A stretch of 64,000 nt of DNA from positions 930,001 to 994,000 of the forward strand of contig JAGIAT010000001.1 of the NCBI GenBank assembly GCA_017744715.1, read 5' to 3'. Positions 9,485-17,805 of this stretch are shown here, piece after piece. This DNA comes from Niabella sp. GTDB lineage: Bacteria > Bacteroidota > Bacteroidia > Chitinophagales > Chitinophagaceae. Position numbers and translations under genes: made by a program. Position 1 is the stretch's first letter. Each line of letters starts with the position of its first letter. The notes below the pieces were generated by a model. That model had not been told where the DNA came from and made no database searches. It was given only the letters and a program-made list of their open reading frames with translations.

Positions 9485-10234
9485 TCAATTAATCTTCTTT
9501 TTCATACCTGCAACTTCCTGCTGAAGGTCGGCAACAATATTTACCAGCTGGCCCACATTCCAGCTTTGCATGGTATTCGTTTTTGAAATGATGAACTGGG
9601 CTTCCCACATTTCCAGTACATCTTCCGAGCTGATGGAATAAGGCTGAAACGTAGGATTGTCGCTCATCAGCATTAATTTGCTTTTGGTTTTCCCGCTCTT
9701 CTGAATGCGTTTGTAAACAATACCGTCGTTCTTGGATACTACGATACAGGCGGTATTGTTTTTTACATGATCCATGGCCTCTACCTTTTCACCTACGATA
9801 ATTGACCCGCTGGGGGTTGGCAGCATCGAGTCCCCCGAGATCTCGAAGGCCCGGTAATTGCCGCCGGCAACCATCGGAAGCGTAAACGTGTTCAGTTCAT
9901 CAATAAATTCATGATCTGCATAACCATTCAGGTAGCCTGCAGCGGCCTTTACAGGAACAAAGGGGATCTTTGCAGCGGTGTCGGAGAGCTTAAGAGCGCG
10001 TCTTTTGGCCAGGTAATTATCGGTATGTTCACTCAGGTCCTTGCGTAAAATTTCGTCAAGTGTTAACTTAAACAGGTCACAAACGGTTTCCAGTACTTCC
10101 AGCCGTGGTTCGGCACGTCCTTCTTCATAAGCACCCAGCAGGGAACGTTTGATGTTTAGTTTGCTGGCGAACTCATCCTGTGTTAAACCTCTGAGCTTCC
10201 TCAGGTATTTCAGATTTTTGTTGGCAACTGACAT
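9485..10234 (-). CDS. HTH (XRE) and S24 peptidase-like transcriptional regulator
   Basis: A 249-residue CI/LexA-like regulator. Residues 5-63 form an XRE helix-turn-helix (LRGLTQDEFASKLNIKRSLL). Residues about 95-215 are an S24 autoprotease domain with a likely Ala99-Gly100 cleavage site (VKAAAGYLNGY), nucleophile Ser136 in SGDSMLP and general base Lys175 in VYKRI. It should repress target genes until self-cleavage. Its own start is 11 bases from an inverted repeat (10245-10263), suggesting autoregulation. No prophage genes flank it, so it is probably a chromosomal stress or developmental regulator. Confidence 0.9.
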   Translation of the reverse strand: MSVANKNLKYLRKLRGLTQDEFASKLNIKRSLLGAYEEGRAEPRLEVLETVCDLFKLTLDEILRKDLSEHTDNYLAKRRALKLSDTAAKIPFVPVKAAAGYLNGYADHEFIDELNTFTLPMVAGGNYRAFEISGDSMLPTPSGSIIVGEKVEAMDHVKNNTACIVVSKNDGIVYKRIQKSGKTKSKLMLMSDNPTFQPYSISSEDVLEMWEAQFIISKTNTMQSWNVGQLVNIVADLQQEVAGMKKKIN

Positions 10235-10244
10235 GACTAATAAT

Positions 10245-10263
10245 TTTAGTGCAAATTACTAAA
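10245..10263. promoter_or_regulatory. Candidate operator (TTTAGT-N7-ACTAAA)
   Basis: A perfect 6-base inverted repeat with a 7-base spacer lies immediately upstream of the HTH-S24 start codon and within its probable promoter. Position and symmetry fit a dimeric XRE repressor autoregulating its gene. The region is AT-rich, so chance occurrence is possible. Confidence 0.4.
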
Positions 10264-10336
10264 TAATTTAACAATGTGGAAAAAAATTTTTAGCAGGAAC
10301 CCGTCCTGAAATTATTCTTTTTTCCGGCATTGCCGT

Positions 10337-10344
10337 TATCTTTG
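10337..10344 (+). promoter_or_regulatory. -7 element TATCTTTG upstream of the T6SS-linked operon
   Basis: An exact TAnnTTTG match lies 39 bases before the ATG at 10383. The -33 region is T-rich but lacks a clear TTTG. It may drive the BamE-like, J-domain and tssE-O genes as one transcript. Confidence 0.4.
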
Positions 10345-10382
10345 AGTGCACACATGTTAATCTGTTATCATCAAAATGCCCT

Positions 10383-10787
10383 ATGTTCCTTTTGCCGATC
10401 ATCATTATTGCCGTTACTACCGGGCTGCTTGTTTTTCTGCTGCTGAGCCGGGGCGATAAGACCGTACACCAGAAAGAAGACCGGGAAAAAGCCGGCGCCG
10501 AACTGGCGGCCGCCCGGTCCGCATACGAACAGATAGAAACCCGCCTATTTGATATTATTGAAAATAAGATCGACCGGAAGTATACGCGGGAGATCCGGGA
10601 AGGCGAAGTTACCGTTGGGATGCCCGCTGAATTTTTGCTAATGTCCTGGGGGCATCCGGCTGAAATAAAAGTGCAGGCCGGCGAAGAAACCTGGATCTAT
10701 CCGCAGGAAAAAAACGCGGCGGCGCAAACCGGTGTTACCGAAGTACAGATCCTTAATAAAAAAGTACAGAGCTGGAAAGATAACTGA
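10383..10787 (+). CDS. Membrane-anchored BamE/SmpA-like small protein
   Basis: A 134-residue protein with one N-terminal membrane segment (residues 3-21), a charged coiled-coil-like stretch (25-60) and a C-terminal segment VTVGMPAEFLLMSWGHPAEIK...ETWIYP. That segment resembles the small SmpA/BamE-like fold (GMt..qVl..wG.P...w.Y). The function is unknown. It is followed at once by the J-domain gene (stop TGA, then ATG 2 bases later), which implies a shared transcript leading into the T6SS genes. The family assignment is by pattern only. Confidence 0.7.
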   Translation: MFLLPIIIIAVTTGLLVFLLLSRGDKTVHQKEDREKAGAELAAARSAYEQIETRLFDIIENKIDRKYTREIREGEVTVGMPAEFLLMSWGHPAEIKVQAGEETWIYPQEKNAAAQTGVTEVQILNKKVQSWKDN

Positions 10788-10788
10788 T

Positions 10789-11634
10789 ATGGCAGGAACA
10801 TTAAAGAACTATTATGAAACCCTGGGTGTGTCGCGCTCTGCTACAGATGAGCAGATAAAAACGGCATACCGGAAACTGATCCTTAAATTTCATCCGGATA
10901 AAAATGTAGGGGATGTTTATTTTGAAGACTGGTCAAAAAAGATCATAGAGGCCTTTGAAGTATTGAGCGACCCTCAGCTGCGCGGGGAATATGACCAGGT
11001 ATATGATGAACACCGGCGTGCTGCAAAAAAAAATTTCGAGGAAGCACCTTCCCGGCCGGAACCGGAGCCGCAGCCATCCCCGGTAACCCCGGACCATGAA
11101 CCCGGAGCGGTTCCCCCCGAGCCTGCTGTTTCGGAAGCCGCAGCGGAGGAACCGGTTATTGCGGAAGATCCGCACGCGGGAGTGCTGGAGCGCATCCGGG
11201 CCGAATTACCGGATTATATTACGGCCAAACAGGAATACCTGAGAGCGGAAAAAACATACCGGCAGCTGGGAACGGCCGGAACGGGTAAAAAGCAACGCTA
11301 CCGGCTTCCGCTGATGATCCTTTGCGTGCTCGTCATTGCTGCATCGGTAGTATGGCTTGCCCAAATACCGGCAACGGAGAAAGTAGCGGCCATTCCCGAA
11401 GGCACGGTAACCCCTGCTTCCGGAAAATTCATCGTTGCGGCAGACAGGGCGTATTTTTATAAAGATCCACAGAACCAGGTGCGGACCGATGAGTACCTGA
11501 CCCGGGGCAACAAGATCCAGGTCTCCAAGCGGTACAGAAATTTTTATTACGCTGTTTTTCAAAGTATTGCCAACCCCGATTATAAACTTACGGGCTGGAT
11601 TAAAGAGGAGGATCTTCAGCAATATGGCGAATAG
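10789..11634 (+). CDS. J-domain membrane protein with C-terminal SH3-like domain
   Basis: The chosen ATG at 10789 follows the previous stop by one base; a longer in-frame start inside the upstream gene is unlikely. The 281-residue product has a DnaJ J domain (residues 7-75) with the HPD motif at 35-37, then a Pro/Glu-rich linker (85-130). A single membrane segment (172-192) is followed by a C-terminal region, AYFYKDPQNQVRTDEYLTRG onward, resembling a bacterial SH3 domain. The J domain should lie in the cytoplasm, stimulating DnaK, with the SH3-like part in the periplasm. It directly precedes the T6SS genes, but a role in secretion is only inferred. Confidence 0.85.
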   Translation: MAGTLKNYYETLGVSRSATDEQIKTAYRKLILKFHPDKNVGDVYFEDWSKKIIEAFEVLSDPQLRGEYDQVYDEHRRAAKKNFEEAPSRPEPEPQPSPVTPDHEPGAVPPEPAVSEAAAEEPVIAEDPHAGVLERIRAELPDYITAKQEYLRAEKTYRQLGTAGTGKKQRYRLPLMILCVLVIAASVVWLAQIPATEKVAAIPEGTVTPASGKFIVAADRAYFYKDPQNQVRTDEYLTRGNKIQVSKRYRNFYYAVFQSIANPDYKLTGWIKEEDLQQYGE

Positions 11635-11845
11635 TTATCATATATGGAGGGCCAAAAAGATGCGATTACCAAAAACAGGCGATTTTTTTAAAAACTCCGG
11701 GCAAAACTGGGAAAATCTGGAAAAAAAAATAATATTTGCCTTAGGAGAGGAAACTCTGCCGCGTGTTTACCTATCAAGAAAATATCTTTTGAGCCTGGCA
11801 AATCGCATGATTCTAAATCACAACGTTACGTACGAACCATTTTGA
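11624..11845 (+). CDS. Possible small ORF linking the J-domain gene to tssE
   Basis: A 73-codon frame starts ATG at 11624 inside the last codons of the J-domain gene and stops with a TGA that overlaps the tssE ATG (TGATG at 11843-11847). This geometry would allow translational coupling. The predicted peptide is basic (MANSYHIWRAKKMRLPKTGD) and I recognise no family. Part of the frame is A-rich, so it may be non-coding. It is recorded because otherwise 210 bases between adjacent T6SS-linked genes are unexplained. Confidence 0.3.
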   Translation: MANSYHIWRAKKMRLPKTGDFFKNSGQNWENLEKKIIFALGEETLPRVYLSRKYLLSLANRMILNHNVTYEPF

Positions 11846-12288
11846 TGTCGGGCATGCTGTATCCGTATTATAAACTTCCATTGGAATTGGAAAAAATAGT
11901 GAGCAAGAAGGAAATAAAAAAATGCTCGCTAAAAGAATCTATTGCGCATCACTTACACCTGATGCTGACCACGGCATTTGGCGAACTGCAAAGCGATGCG
12001 CAGTTTGGAAACGAATTATGGGATGAAGATTTTGACAATGTGTCTTACCGGAATAAGCAAAAGGAAAAAATATTGCTTTCCCTGGGGAAAACCATTGCCC
12101 GTTTTGAAAAGCGGATCGAAAAGGTAAAGATCGAAATGCGGGTGCAGCAGGAAGAAAATGTTTCCGGCCGCACCGATCCGGGCATCAAAAGGAAGCTGGA
12201 ATTTACCATTAACGCAGTAATATCGGCTACCAACGAACCCATTATCTACCGGGATGGCTTTTTTATCAGTCCGCTGGCATATAACTAA
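11845..12288 (+). CDS. tssE: T6SS baseplate wedge protein TssE (gp25-like)
   Basis: A 147-residue GPW/gp25-family protein of the T6SS baseplate, which nucleates sheath polymerisation. Family marks include LKESIAHHLHLMLTTAFGELQSDAQFG near residues 35-60 and a C-terminal beta region (RKLEFTINAVI). A TTG three bases earlier is in frame, but the ATG at 11845 is the more natural start. It heads the tssE-F-G-N-K-O run on the forward strand, 9 bases before tssF. Confidence 0.88.
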   Translation: MSGMLYPYYKLPLELEKIVSKKEIKKCSLKESIAHHLHLMLTTAFGELQSDAQFGNELWDEDFDNVSYRNKQKEKILLSLGKTIARFEKRIEKVKIEMRVQQEENVSGRTDPGIKRKLEFTINAVISATNEPIIYRDGFFISPLAYN

Positions 12289-12297
12289 ACATACACA

Positions 12298-14175
12298 ATG
12301 AACGAAAGCAGGGAACATATCCGGAACAGGATGCTGCAAAACGCGGCAAGGATCTGGGGATACCCCGAAACCGAGGAAGCATCTAATTTTGATCCGCTGG
12401 TAGGCCTGTTGTTGTCGGTAAATGCGGCAGAGCTGGAGCGGCTTTCGAACGAGATCTATCACTCCCGCAACCGGGTGATGGATCGCATCGTACAGCTGCT
12501 GGCACCGGATGTTTTAACCGGCCCCCGGCTGGCTTCTGCCGTGTTAAACGCAAACAGCCTGGAAGATGTAGCCACCTTATCGGTAAAAGAACAATTTTAT
12601 ACCACCCAGCATATACGGCAGAGCAGCGGCGAAGCGCCCAAAAGCACCGATATCTTTTTTACGCCTACGGACGCATTTATCATCAATAAATCGCGCGTGC
12701 GCTATGCCGCCACCGGAAACAAGCTGTACCGTTACCCCGGAGGCGTTACCAAAGAACTTGTAGGACTGGGGGAGCAGCAGCAGAGGTTGCCGTCCTCCAC
12801 GCTCTGGATTGCGATGGATCACAAAGAACTGGATCTGAACCATACGCAGTTTTACTTCCAGTACCGCAGCGAGGTGAACAAAGCTGTATTTTTTAATCAG
12901 CTGAAAAGCGCCGGATGGCAGATCGGAGACCGGGCGGTACATACGCAAAAGGGGTATAATGTGCAAGCCAACCGCAACCCTGACTGGTATGCAGCACAGC
13001 TGATCCAGCAGGAGGCGAGCGCTACCTCCCGGTATATCAGGCTGGTAAACGAATTATATGAAGAGGCTTTTGTAAGTATTAAAGATCCGGCCGTACAACA
13101 ATATGCGGCCGCACAAAAAGAATTACCGGGGGCGTTGAAAGCGGTATTTGGCAACGATACCCTGCAGGCCATTCACGAGCCCTTGTGCTGGATCTGCATC
13201 ACCTTCCCCGAAAACATCACCAGCACGATGCTGGAAGATGTAAGCGTGTTTGCCAACTGCTTTCCCGTGGTAAACCGGAAGTTGCATGAAATTACTTACC
13301 GGATCCAGGAAATGATCAATGTGATCCCCCTGCTTACGGATGCGGACCAGTTTTACGACCTGGCAGAGATCACCGATGAAACCGGGCGTTTCCTGCATAA
13401 CCGTCAAAACTCCGAAGAAGCCCACGAAAAACTCAATATCCTGCTGCGCAACGGGGGTGCCGGCCGCTTTGATGAACGCGATGCAACGGTGGTAGTAGAA
13501 AACCTTGTACAGCTGCTGCGGGATGAAAGCGCGGCTTTTGCAAAGCTGGGTAAGGATCTTATTTCCCAGGAGCTTAAAAGTTTGCAGCAATCCATTGCAA
13601 AAATTGAGCAGCTGGTAGGCAATACAAGCACCAACCAATCCGCATACACACCCTACCTGATGGTACGCAATCCCCGGCAAACCAGCTCAAAATTTTTATA
13701 CATTCAATACTGGAGTACCAACGGGTATGCGGCAAATGGCCTGCGCCCCGGCACCCGCCTGCATCCATACCGGACCGGATCGGTGAATCATGCGTCTGTT
13801 TTTTTGCTCACCAACACGCAGAATGGTAAAAACCGGCTGAGCCAGTCGGATGCGGTGGTGGCCTATAAGTATGCCCTGCTGTCGAAGGACCGTATCATGA
13901 GCCGGAACGATATCGCCTTGTACTGCCGGCATTTCCTGGGCGCGATGGTGGAGGCTGTAACAGTAGACAAAGGTTTTATGATCTCTGCAGAAACAACAAA
14001 GGGCTTTATGAAAACAATTGATGTAACCATCGCCGTACAGCGGAAAGCCTTTATTGAGGCCCAGGAAAAAGGCGAAGTAGCCCAGTGGGAAAAAGAACTG
14101 GCCCTGCAGCTGGCCGAACGTTCGATGGCATTCATCCCTTACCGGGTATTTATCAGGGAAGCATCCGGCATTTAA
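12298..14175 (+). CDS. tssF: T6SS baseplate subunit TssF
   Basis: A 625-residue TssF of the Bacteroidota subtype, the large wedge component that pairs with TssG in the baseplate. The N-terminal ENRMLQNAARIWGYPETEE-like opening, FDPLVGLLLSVNAAELERLSNEI and HSRNRVMDRIVQLLAPDVLTGP are typical. It is cytoplasmic, with no signal or membrane segments. Only one base separates its stop from the tssG start and 9 bases separate it from tssE, so co-translation is expected. Assignment rests on sequence character plus position. Confidence 0.88.
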   Translation: MNESREHIRNRMLQNAARIWGYPETEEASNFDPLVGLLLSVNAAELERLSNEIYHSRNRVMDRIVQLLAPDVLTGPRLASAVLNANSLEDVATLSVKEQFYTTQHIRQSSGEAPKSTDIFFTPTDAFIINKSRVRYAATGNKLYRYPGGVTKELVGLGEQQQRLPSSTLWIAMDHKELDLNHTQFYFQYRSEVNKAVFFNQLKSAGWQIGDRAVHTQKGYNVQANRNPDWYAAQLIQQEASATSRYIRLVNELYEEAFVSIKDPAVQQYAAAQKELPGALKAVFGNDTLQAIHEPLCWICITFPENITSTMLEDVSVFANCFPVVNRKLHEITYRIQEMINVIPLLTDADQFYDLAEITDETGRFLHNRQNSEEAHEKLNILLRNGGAGRFDERDATVVVENLVQLLRDESAAFAKLGKDLISQELKSLQQSIAKIEQLVGNTSTNQSAYTPYLMVRNPRQTSSKFLYIQYWSTNGYAANGLRPGTRLHPYRTGSVNHASVFLLTNTQNGKNRLSQSDAVVAYKYALLSKDRIMSRNDIALYCRHFLGAMVEAVTVDKGFMISAETTKGFMKTIDVTIAVQRKAFIEAQEKGEVAQWEKELALQLAERSMAFIPYRVFIREASGI

Positions 14176-14176
14176 T

Positions 14177-15136
14177 ATGAAGAGCGAAGACACTATACGA
14201 TACCTTTCAGCATGGTTACAGCAGCGCGATGCGGATGTAAAGGCCGAAGTGTTGCTGAACCATGCGATGGAGAACGGCTTTCCGGAACACGGGTATGTGA
14301 CCCATAACAACGGCTATTTCTACCGGGAATTTGTAAAGGATATCTACCGCGCCAGCGTGATCGAGGACGACTGGTACCGCACGTTCCTGGAGATCGGTTT
14401 ATCCCGTGCCGGTTTTTACGATATGCTTCCGGAGGCTTTGTTTCACCAGCCCGAAACCTCTGAATTCAGGCAACAGGCCGGGGTGGCTGAAATGATCGAC
14501 CGGTATAAAAAGAACTTAACAAAGGAGCAGGAGATCCGCAAATTTTTTCAGCCGTTTGAGCATGAATTTTTTTACCAGCAACGGATGCTCGAGAAAGAGG
14601 AGATCAGTTTGCTGGACATTTTAAAAAGCCAGATCCTCACTAAATATTTCCTTCATTTCTGGGGATTGCCGGCTTCTTTTAAAGTACACGAAGCGGCTTC
14701 ATTTTTGCTGTTACTGCCGTATGCACACCAAATCAGCGGCAACCTTCCCATTATGGAGTCCTGTTTGAAAACATTATTGAATGAACCGGTACAAATCGTC
14801 CGTAAGGAACCGGAACTGATACAGGTGGCCGAAAACGAAGGGCTGGGCAGCGGAACGGGATTGGGCGCGCAGGCATTGGGCGACTATATGGTTTGCGGAT
14901 CAGAGTTTATGGAGGATTATCCGGTGCTGTTGTACAAAATAGGGCCGCTGGAAAATGGCAAGGTCAGCGACTTTATCAACAACAAAGAAAAGGACCTGCT
15001 GATAAAAACCTTTAATGATTATTTTGCTCCGGTGGAGGCAGATATTGAAATAGAAATTATTGTAACACAGCAAACGGAAGGAATGTCCTTTGATGCGGAA
15101 AGTGAAGTGATCCTGGGGTATTCTTCTATTATATAA
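14177..15136 (+). CDS. tssG: T6SS baseplate subunit TssG
   Basis: A 319-residue soluble protein immediately after tssF, with a length and position matching the Bacteroidota TssG wedge subunit that binds TssF2 and TssK. The central segment GSGTGLGAQALGDYMVCGSEF and the C-terminal phrase GPLENGKVSDFINN are the kind of beta-rich baseplate sequence expected. TssG of this lineage diverges strongly from the Proteobacterial family, so the call relies mostly on synteny. Confidence 0.8.
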   Translation: MKSEDTIRYLSAWLQQRDADVKAEVLLNHAMENGFPEHGYVTHNNGYFYREFVKDIYRASVIEDDWYRTFLEIGLSRAGFYDMLPEALFHQPETSEFRQQAGVAEMIDRYKKNLTKEQEIRKFFQPFEHEFFYQQRMLEKEEISLLDILKSQILTKYFLHFWGLPASFKVHEAASFLLLLPYAHQISGNLPIMESCLKTLLNEPVQIVRKEPELIQVAENEGLGSGTGLGAQALGDYMVCGSEFMEDYPVLLYKIGPLENGKVSDFINNKEKDLLIKTFNDYFAPVEADIEIEIIVTQQTEGMSFDAESEVILGYSSII

Positions 15137-15172
15137 ACGGTTTTTTAATTTAGGAACAACAGAGAGAAAGCA

Positions 15173-16042
15173 ATGGAAAACTGGTTTTCACCATCATTAA
15201 AATCGGCGCTGCCCTACCTGGGGATCAGCTTTATCAGCATGTCGGTGATCATGGGATTGATTGTTTCAAAAATCAGGGGCAGCTTTAAGCCGTTTACAAA
15301 ACCTACGGTATATTATATTCTTTTATACGCGGCCGGGTTTGCAATCATTGGGCTATTGGCCTGGTTCCGGTTTCTGGAAAGCAATACGCAGCAATTTCTT
15401 TTTTTCCAGTTCTTCTTTTTATGGCTGGGCATCCTGCATGTTTATACACTTACCACCCGGCTGAAATGGGTGAATGAAAAAACGTACTGGGCCGAAATTT
15501 TTCTTACCCTGGCGATCCTGTTTCTTGGCGGGCTTTGCTTTATGATGACGTACCGGCTGTTCCGGAAAGATTATATGGACCTGACCATGGCCACCGCTGC
15601 CGTGATCTTTTTTATCCCGTTGATCGTGTATTATACCTATAAGCAGGCCGTTGCCATACCGTTTAAAATTTTGAAACAATGGCATTATCCGGCCCATATG
15701 GAAATAGCAGAAGTAGATGAAAAGAAACTCAGGAACCTGTTGGTGATCAGCTTCGAGTTTCATAAAAAAGGTACCGATAAACATTTTACGAATTTCAGGG
15801 CCAAAGCACCCGTTGATATGGAGTTCGGCGAGCTTTTTTATTATTTCATCAACGATTATAATGAACGGCATCCGAGTGCCAGCATTGCTTATATCAATGA
15901 AAAAGGCGTGCCTTCCGGCTGGATCTTTTTCAAAAAACCGAGATGGTATACCCTGTTTACAAAATACATCGATCCGGAACGTACCATCTTTATTAATAAA
16001 ATAAAAGAGAACGATATTATTATTTGCTCCAGGGTTTCCTGA
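15173..16042 (+). CDS. tssN: T6SS membrane protein TssN (Bacteroidota-specific)
   Basis: A 289-residue protein with five predicted membrane segments (about 13-31, 45-63, 72-92, 105-124, 137-157) and a soluble C-terminal part. This layout matches TssN, the polytopic inner-membrane subunit of the trans-envelope complex that replaces TssJLM in subtype iii systems. The C-terminal domain (FHKKGTDKHFTNFRAKAP onward) probably faces the cytoplasm and contacts the baseplate. The tssK start follows within 15 bases of its stop. Confidence 0.87.
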   Translation: MENWFSPSLKSALPYLGISFISMSVIMGLIVSKIRGSFKPFTKPTVYYILLYAAGFAIIGLLAWFRFLESNTQQFLFFQFFFLWLGILHVYTLTTRLKWVNEKTYWAEIFLTLAILFLGGLCFMMTYRLFRKDYMDLTMATAAVIFFIPLIVYYTYKQAVAIPFKILKQWHYPAHMEIAEVDEKKLRNLLVISFEFHKKGTDKHFTNFRAKAPVDMEFGELFYYFINDYNERHPSASIAYINEKGVPSGWIFFKKPRWYTLFTKYIDPERTIFINKIKENDIIICSRVS

Positions 16043-16056
16043 TAAAACATGAACAC

Positions 16057-17232
16057 ATGAACCGCATGCAAGAATATAAACCTGTTAACTGGGTCAATGG
16101 AATGAAGATCAACAAAAATCATTTCATTGCTCAACACAATGCTGCCGTATTTCAGCAGGCGATGAGTAATACGGTATTCCTGAATGATCATAACTACGGT
16201 CTGTTGCCCATCAGTGCGGCAACCGAGCCTCCCCGGATCTGGGTAAGTGTGGATAATATGCAGCACGTGAATGTGCGCATTCTTTCCTGTACCGCTGTTA
16301 CCAGGGGCGGGTATGTGATCCGCCTGAATGCCGATTCGGCAGATAATACCAGCCAGCTGAGTGCCCGCATCCCGGGGCTGAGCGTTCCTTTCAGCGAGCT
16401 GCAGGGGAAGTCCGATGCGTTTTATGTGGTCCTTTCACTGGATCCGTATAACCCGGTACCCTCCGGTGCGGCGAACCCTGAGGAGCAGCCCATACGGCTG
16501 CCCTTTACAGAGCCGGCCTATACGGTGTCGCTGCTTCCGGTGGCTGACACTTCGCTCAATACGCTGGGGGCATTCCAGCTGCCGGTAGGAAAAGTGGTCA
16601 TCCGGGATCAGTCTGTTTCGCTGGAGGAGGACTACCTCCCGCCCTGTACAGCTGTAAACAGCCACGAAAGCCTGATTCAGCATCACGCGGAAACGGAGCA
16701 ATTCTTTGGCCGGATGGAATTGAATGCCTTACAGATCCTGCAGAAGATCCTGCAGAAAAACCAGCAGAATGAACTCATCGAACCCGTGCGCAAATTGAGC
16801 GAGCAGGTGTTGTTTTATATTTCCCAGGTATACGGAGGATACCGGCATGATGTATTGTACGGCTCGCCGGTACACCTGGTATCTGCAGTTTCCGGGTTGG
16901 CCCGCACCATTAAAAATGCCATTGATATTTATGTGGGATCGGCAAAAGAAGAGATGATCAATTATTTTACAGAGTGGTGCAATGTAAACCAGGGTGCGCT
17001 GGAAGATGAAATCACCGGTATCACGAATTACCGGTACGATCACCTGAACATCCGCGAAGGAATCGAGAAGAATATAAAATTCTGTGCACTGATCCTGCAG
17101 CTGTTTACCAACCTTGCCGGGCTGGATTATATCGGTAAGAAAAAGGAAACAGGAATTTTTGTAAAAGAGAAGCTGATCGTTCCAGAAGAAGAAGTACAGG
17201 CAAGAAAGCGTGGGTTTTTCCTGGCAGACTGA
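16057..17232 (+). CDS. tssK: T6SS baseplate-membrane connector TssK
   Basis: TssK links the baseplate to the membrane complex. The product (391 residues from the ATG at 16057) has the typical opening QEYKPVNWVNGMKINKNHFIAQHN and a C-terminal helical and receptor-like region. A TTG at 16024 would extend the frame by 11 residues and overlap tssN; I prefer 16057 (or the ATG at 16066). It lies between tssN and tssO, as usual for Bacteroidota T6SS loci. Confidence 0.9.
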   Translation: MNRMQEYKPVNWVNGMKINKNHFIAQHNAAVFQQAMSNTVFLNDHNYGLLPISAATEPPRIWVSVDNMQHVNVRILSCTAVTRGGYVIRLNADSADNTSQLSARIPGLSVPFSELQGKSDAFYVVLSLDPYNPVPSGAANPEEQPIRLPFTEPAYTVSLLPVADTSLNTLGAFQLPVGKVVIRDQSVSLEEDYLPPCTAVNSHESLIQHHAETEQFFGRMELNALQILQKILQKNQQNELIEPVRKLSEQVLFYISQVYGGYRHDVLYGSPVHLVSAVSGLARTIKNAIDIYVGSAKEEMINYFTEWCNVNQGALEDEITGITNYRYDHLNIREGIEKNIKFCALILQLFTNLAGLDYIGKKKETGIFVKEKLIVPEEEVQARKRGFFLAD

Positions 17233-17273
17233 TCCTTTTATCACATTTAACCGGAATTTAAAACAGAAGAAAA

Positions 17274-17786
17274 ATGTCGCAGATCGTCATCAACGCAAAA
17301 GAGCGCCAGCAGGCATTCTGGAAATTTTTATTGTTATTCATACTGGCGGTAGGCCTGGTGTTACTGGCCTTTTATTTTGATACCCTGGTGCCCACAAAGG
17401 ACAACCGGGTGATGCGGCAGCAGCTAAACAATTTTAAATTGCAGGAAGCTGCCCAGGACCGCTTTGTACAAGCCATGGACGAAACCAAGGTGCTGATCGA
17501 TTCGCTCCGGAAACCCGGGTCGCAAAAGGCGTATCTGAACTCGCTGATCATGGAAAAGATCCGGACGCTGAACAACCTGCAATATAAAGACAGCAGTATG
17601 TACTCCCGGTTAAATACCAATGTGATCGATGTGTTTCAACGGTACCTGGAGGCAACCAACAAGATCACGGATATTGGCGATATGCCCACAGAGGTGGAAA
17701 AGCTGAAAGCAGATAATGCACAACTCAGCAGGGATCTTACGGAGTGCCGGACCCAGATGAATAATTTATTGACCACGCCCCGTTAG
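17274..17786 (+). CDS. tssO: T6SS membrane-complex protein TssO
   Basis: A 170-residue protein with a short cytoplasmic N-terminus (INAKERQQAFWKFLL), one membrane segment (about 15-35) and a periplasmic coiled-coil region ending in repeated charged heptads. This is the TssO layout: a bitopic subunit of the Bacteroidota T6SS trans-envelope complex. It is the last gene of the first T6SS transcript; the next gene is on the opposite strand, 19 bases away. Confidence 0.88.
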   Translation: MSQIVINAKERQQAFWKFLLLFILAVGLVLLAFYFDTLVPTKDNRVMRQQLNNFKLQEAAQDRFVQAMDETKVLIDSLRKPGSQKAYLNSLIMEKIRTLNNLQYKDSSMYSRLNTNVIDVFQRYLEATNKITDIGDMPTEVEKLKADNAQLSRDLTECRTQMNNLLTTPR

Positions 17787-17803
17787 GCGCGGTCTGTTCT
17801 TTG
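17771..17803. terminator. Hairpin between tssO and the NlpC/P60 gene
   Basis: GACCACGCC and GGCGCGGTC form a near-perfect 9-pair stem (one mismatch) around a 6-base loop, overlapping the tssO stop codon. T-rich sequence follows on the forward strand. It sits between convergent genes and may end both transcripts. Confidence 0.45.
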
Positions 17804-17805
17804 AC

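Noticed and set aside
9485..10234. Prophage repressor
   Set aside because: The HTH-S24 protein resembles CI, but no integrase, lysis or phage structural genes flank it, so it is treated as a chromosomal regulator.
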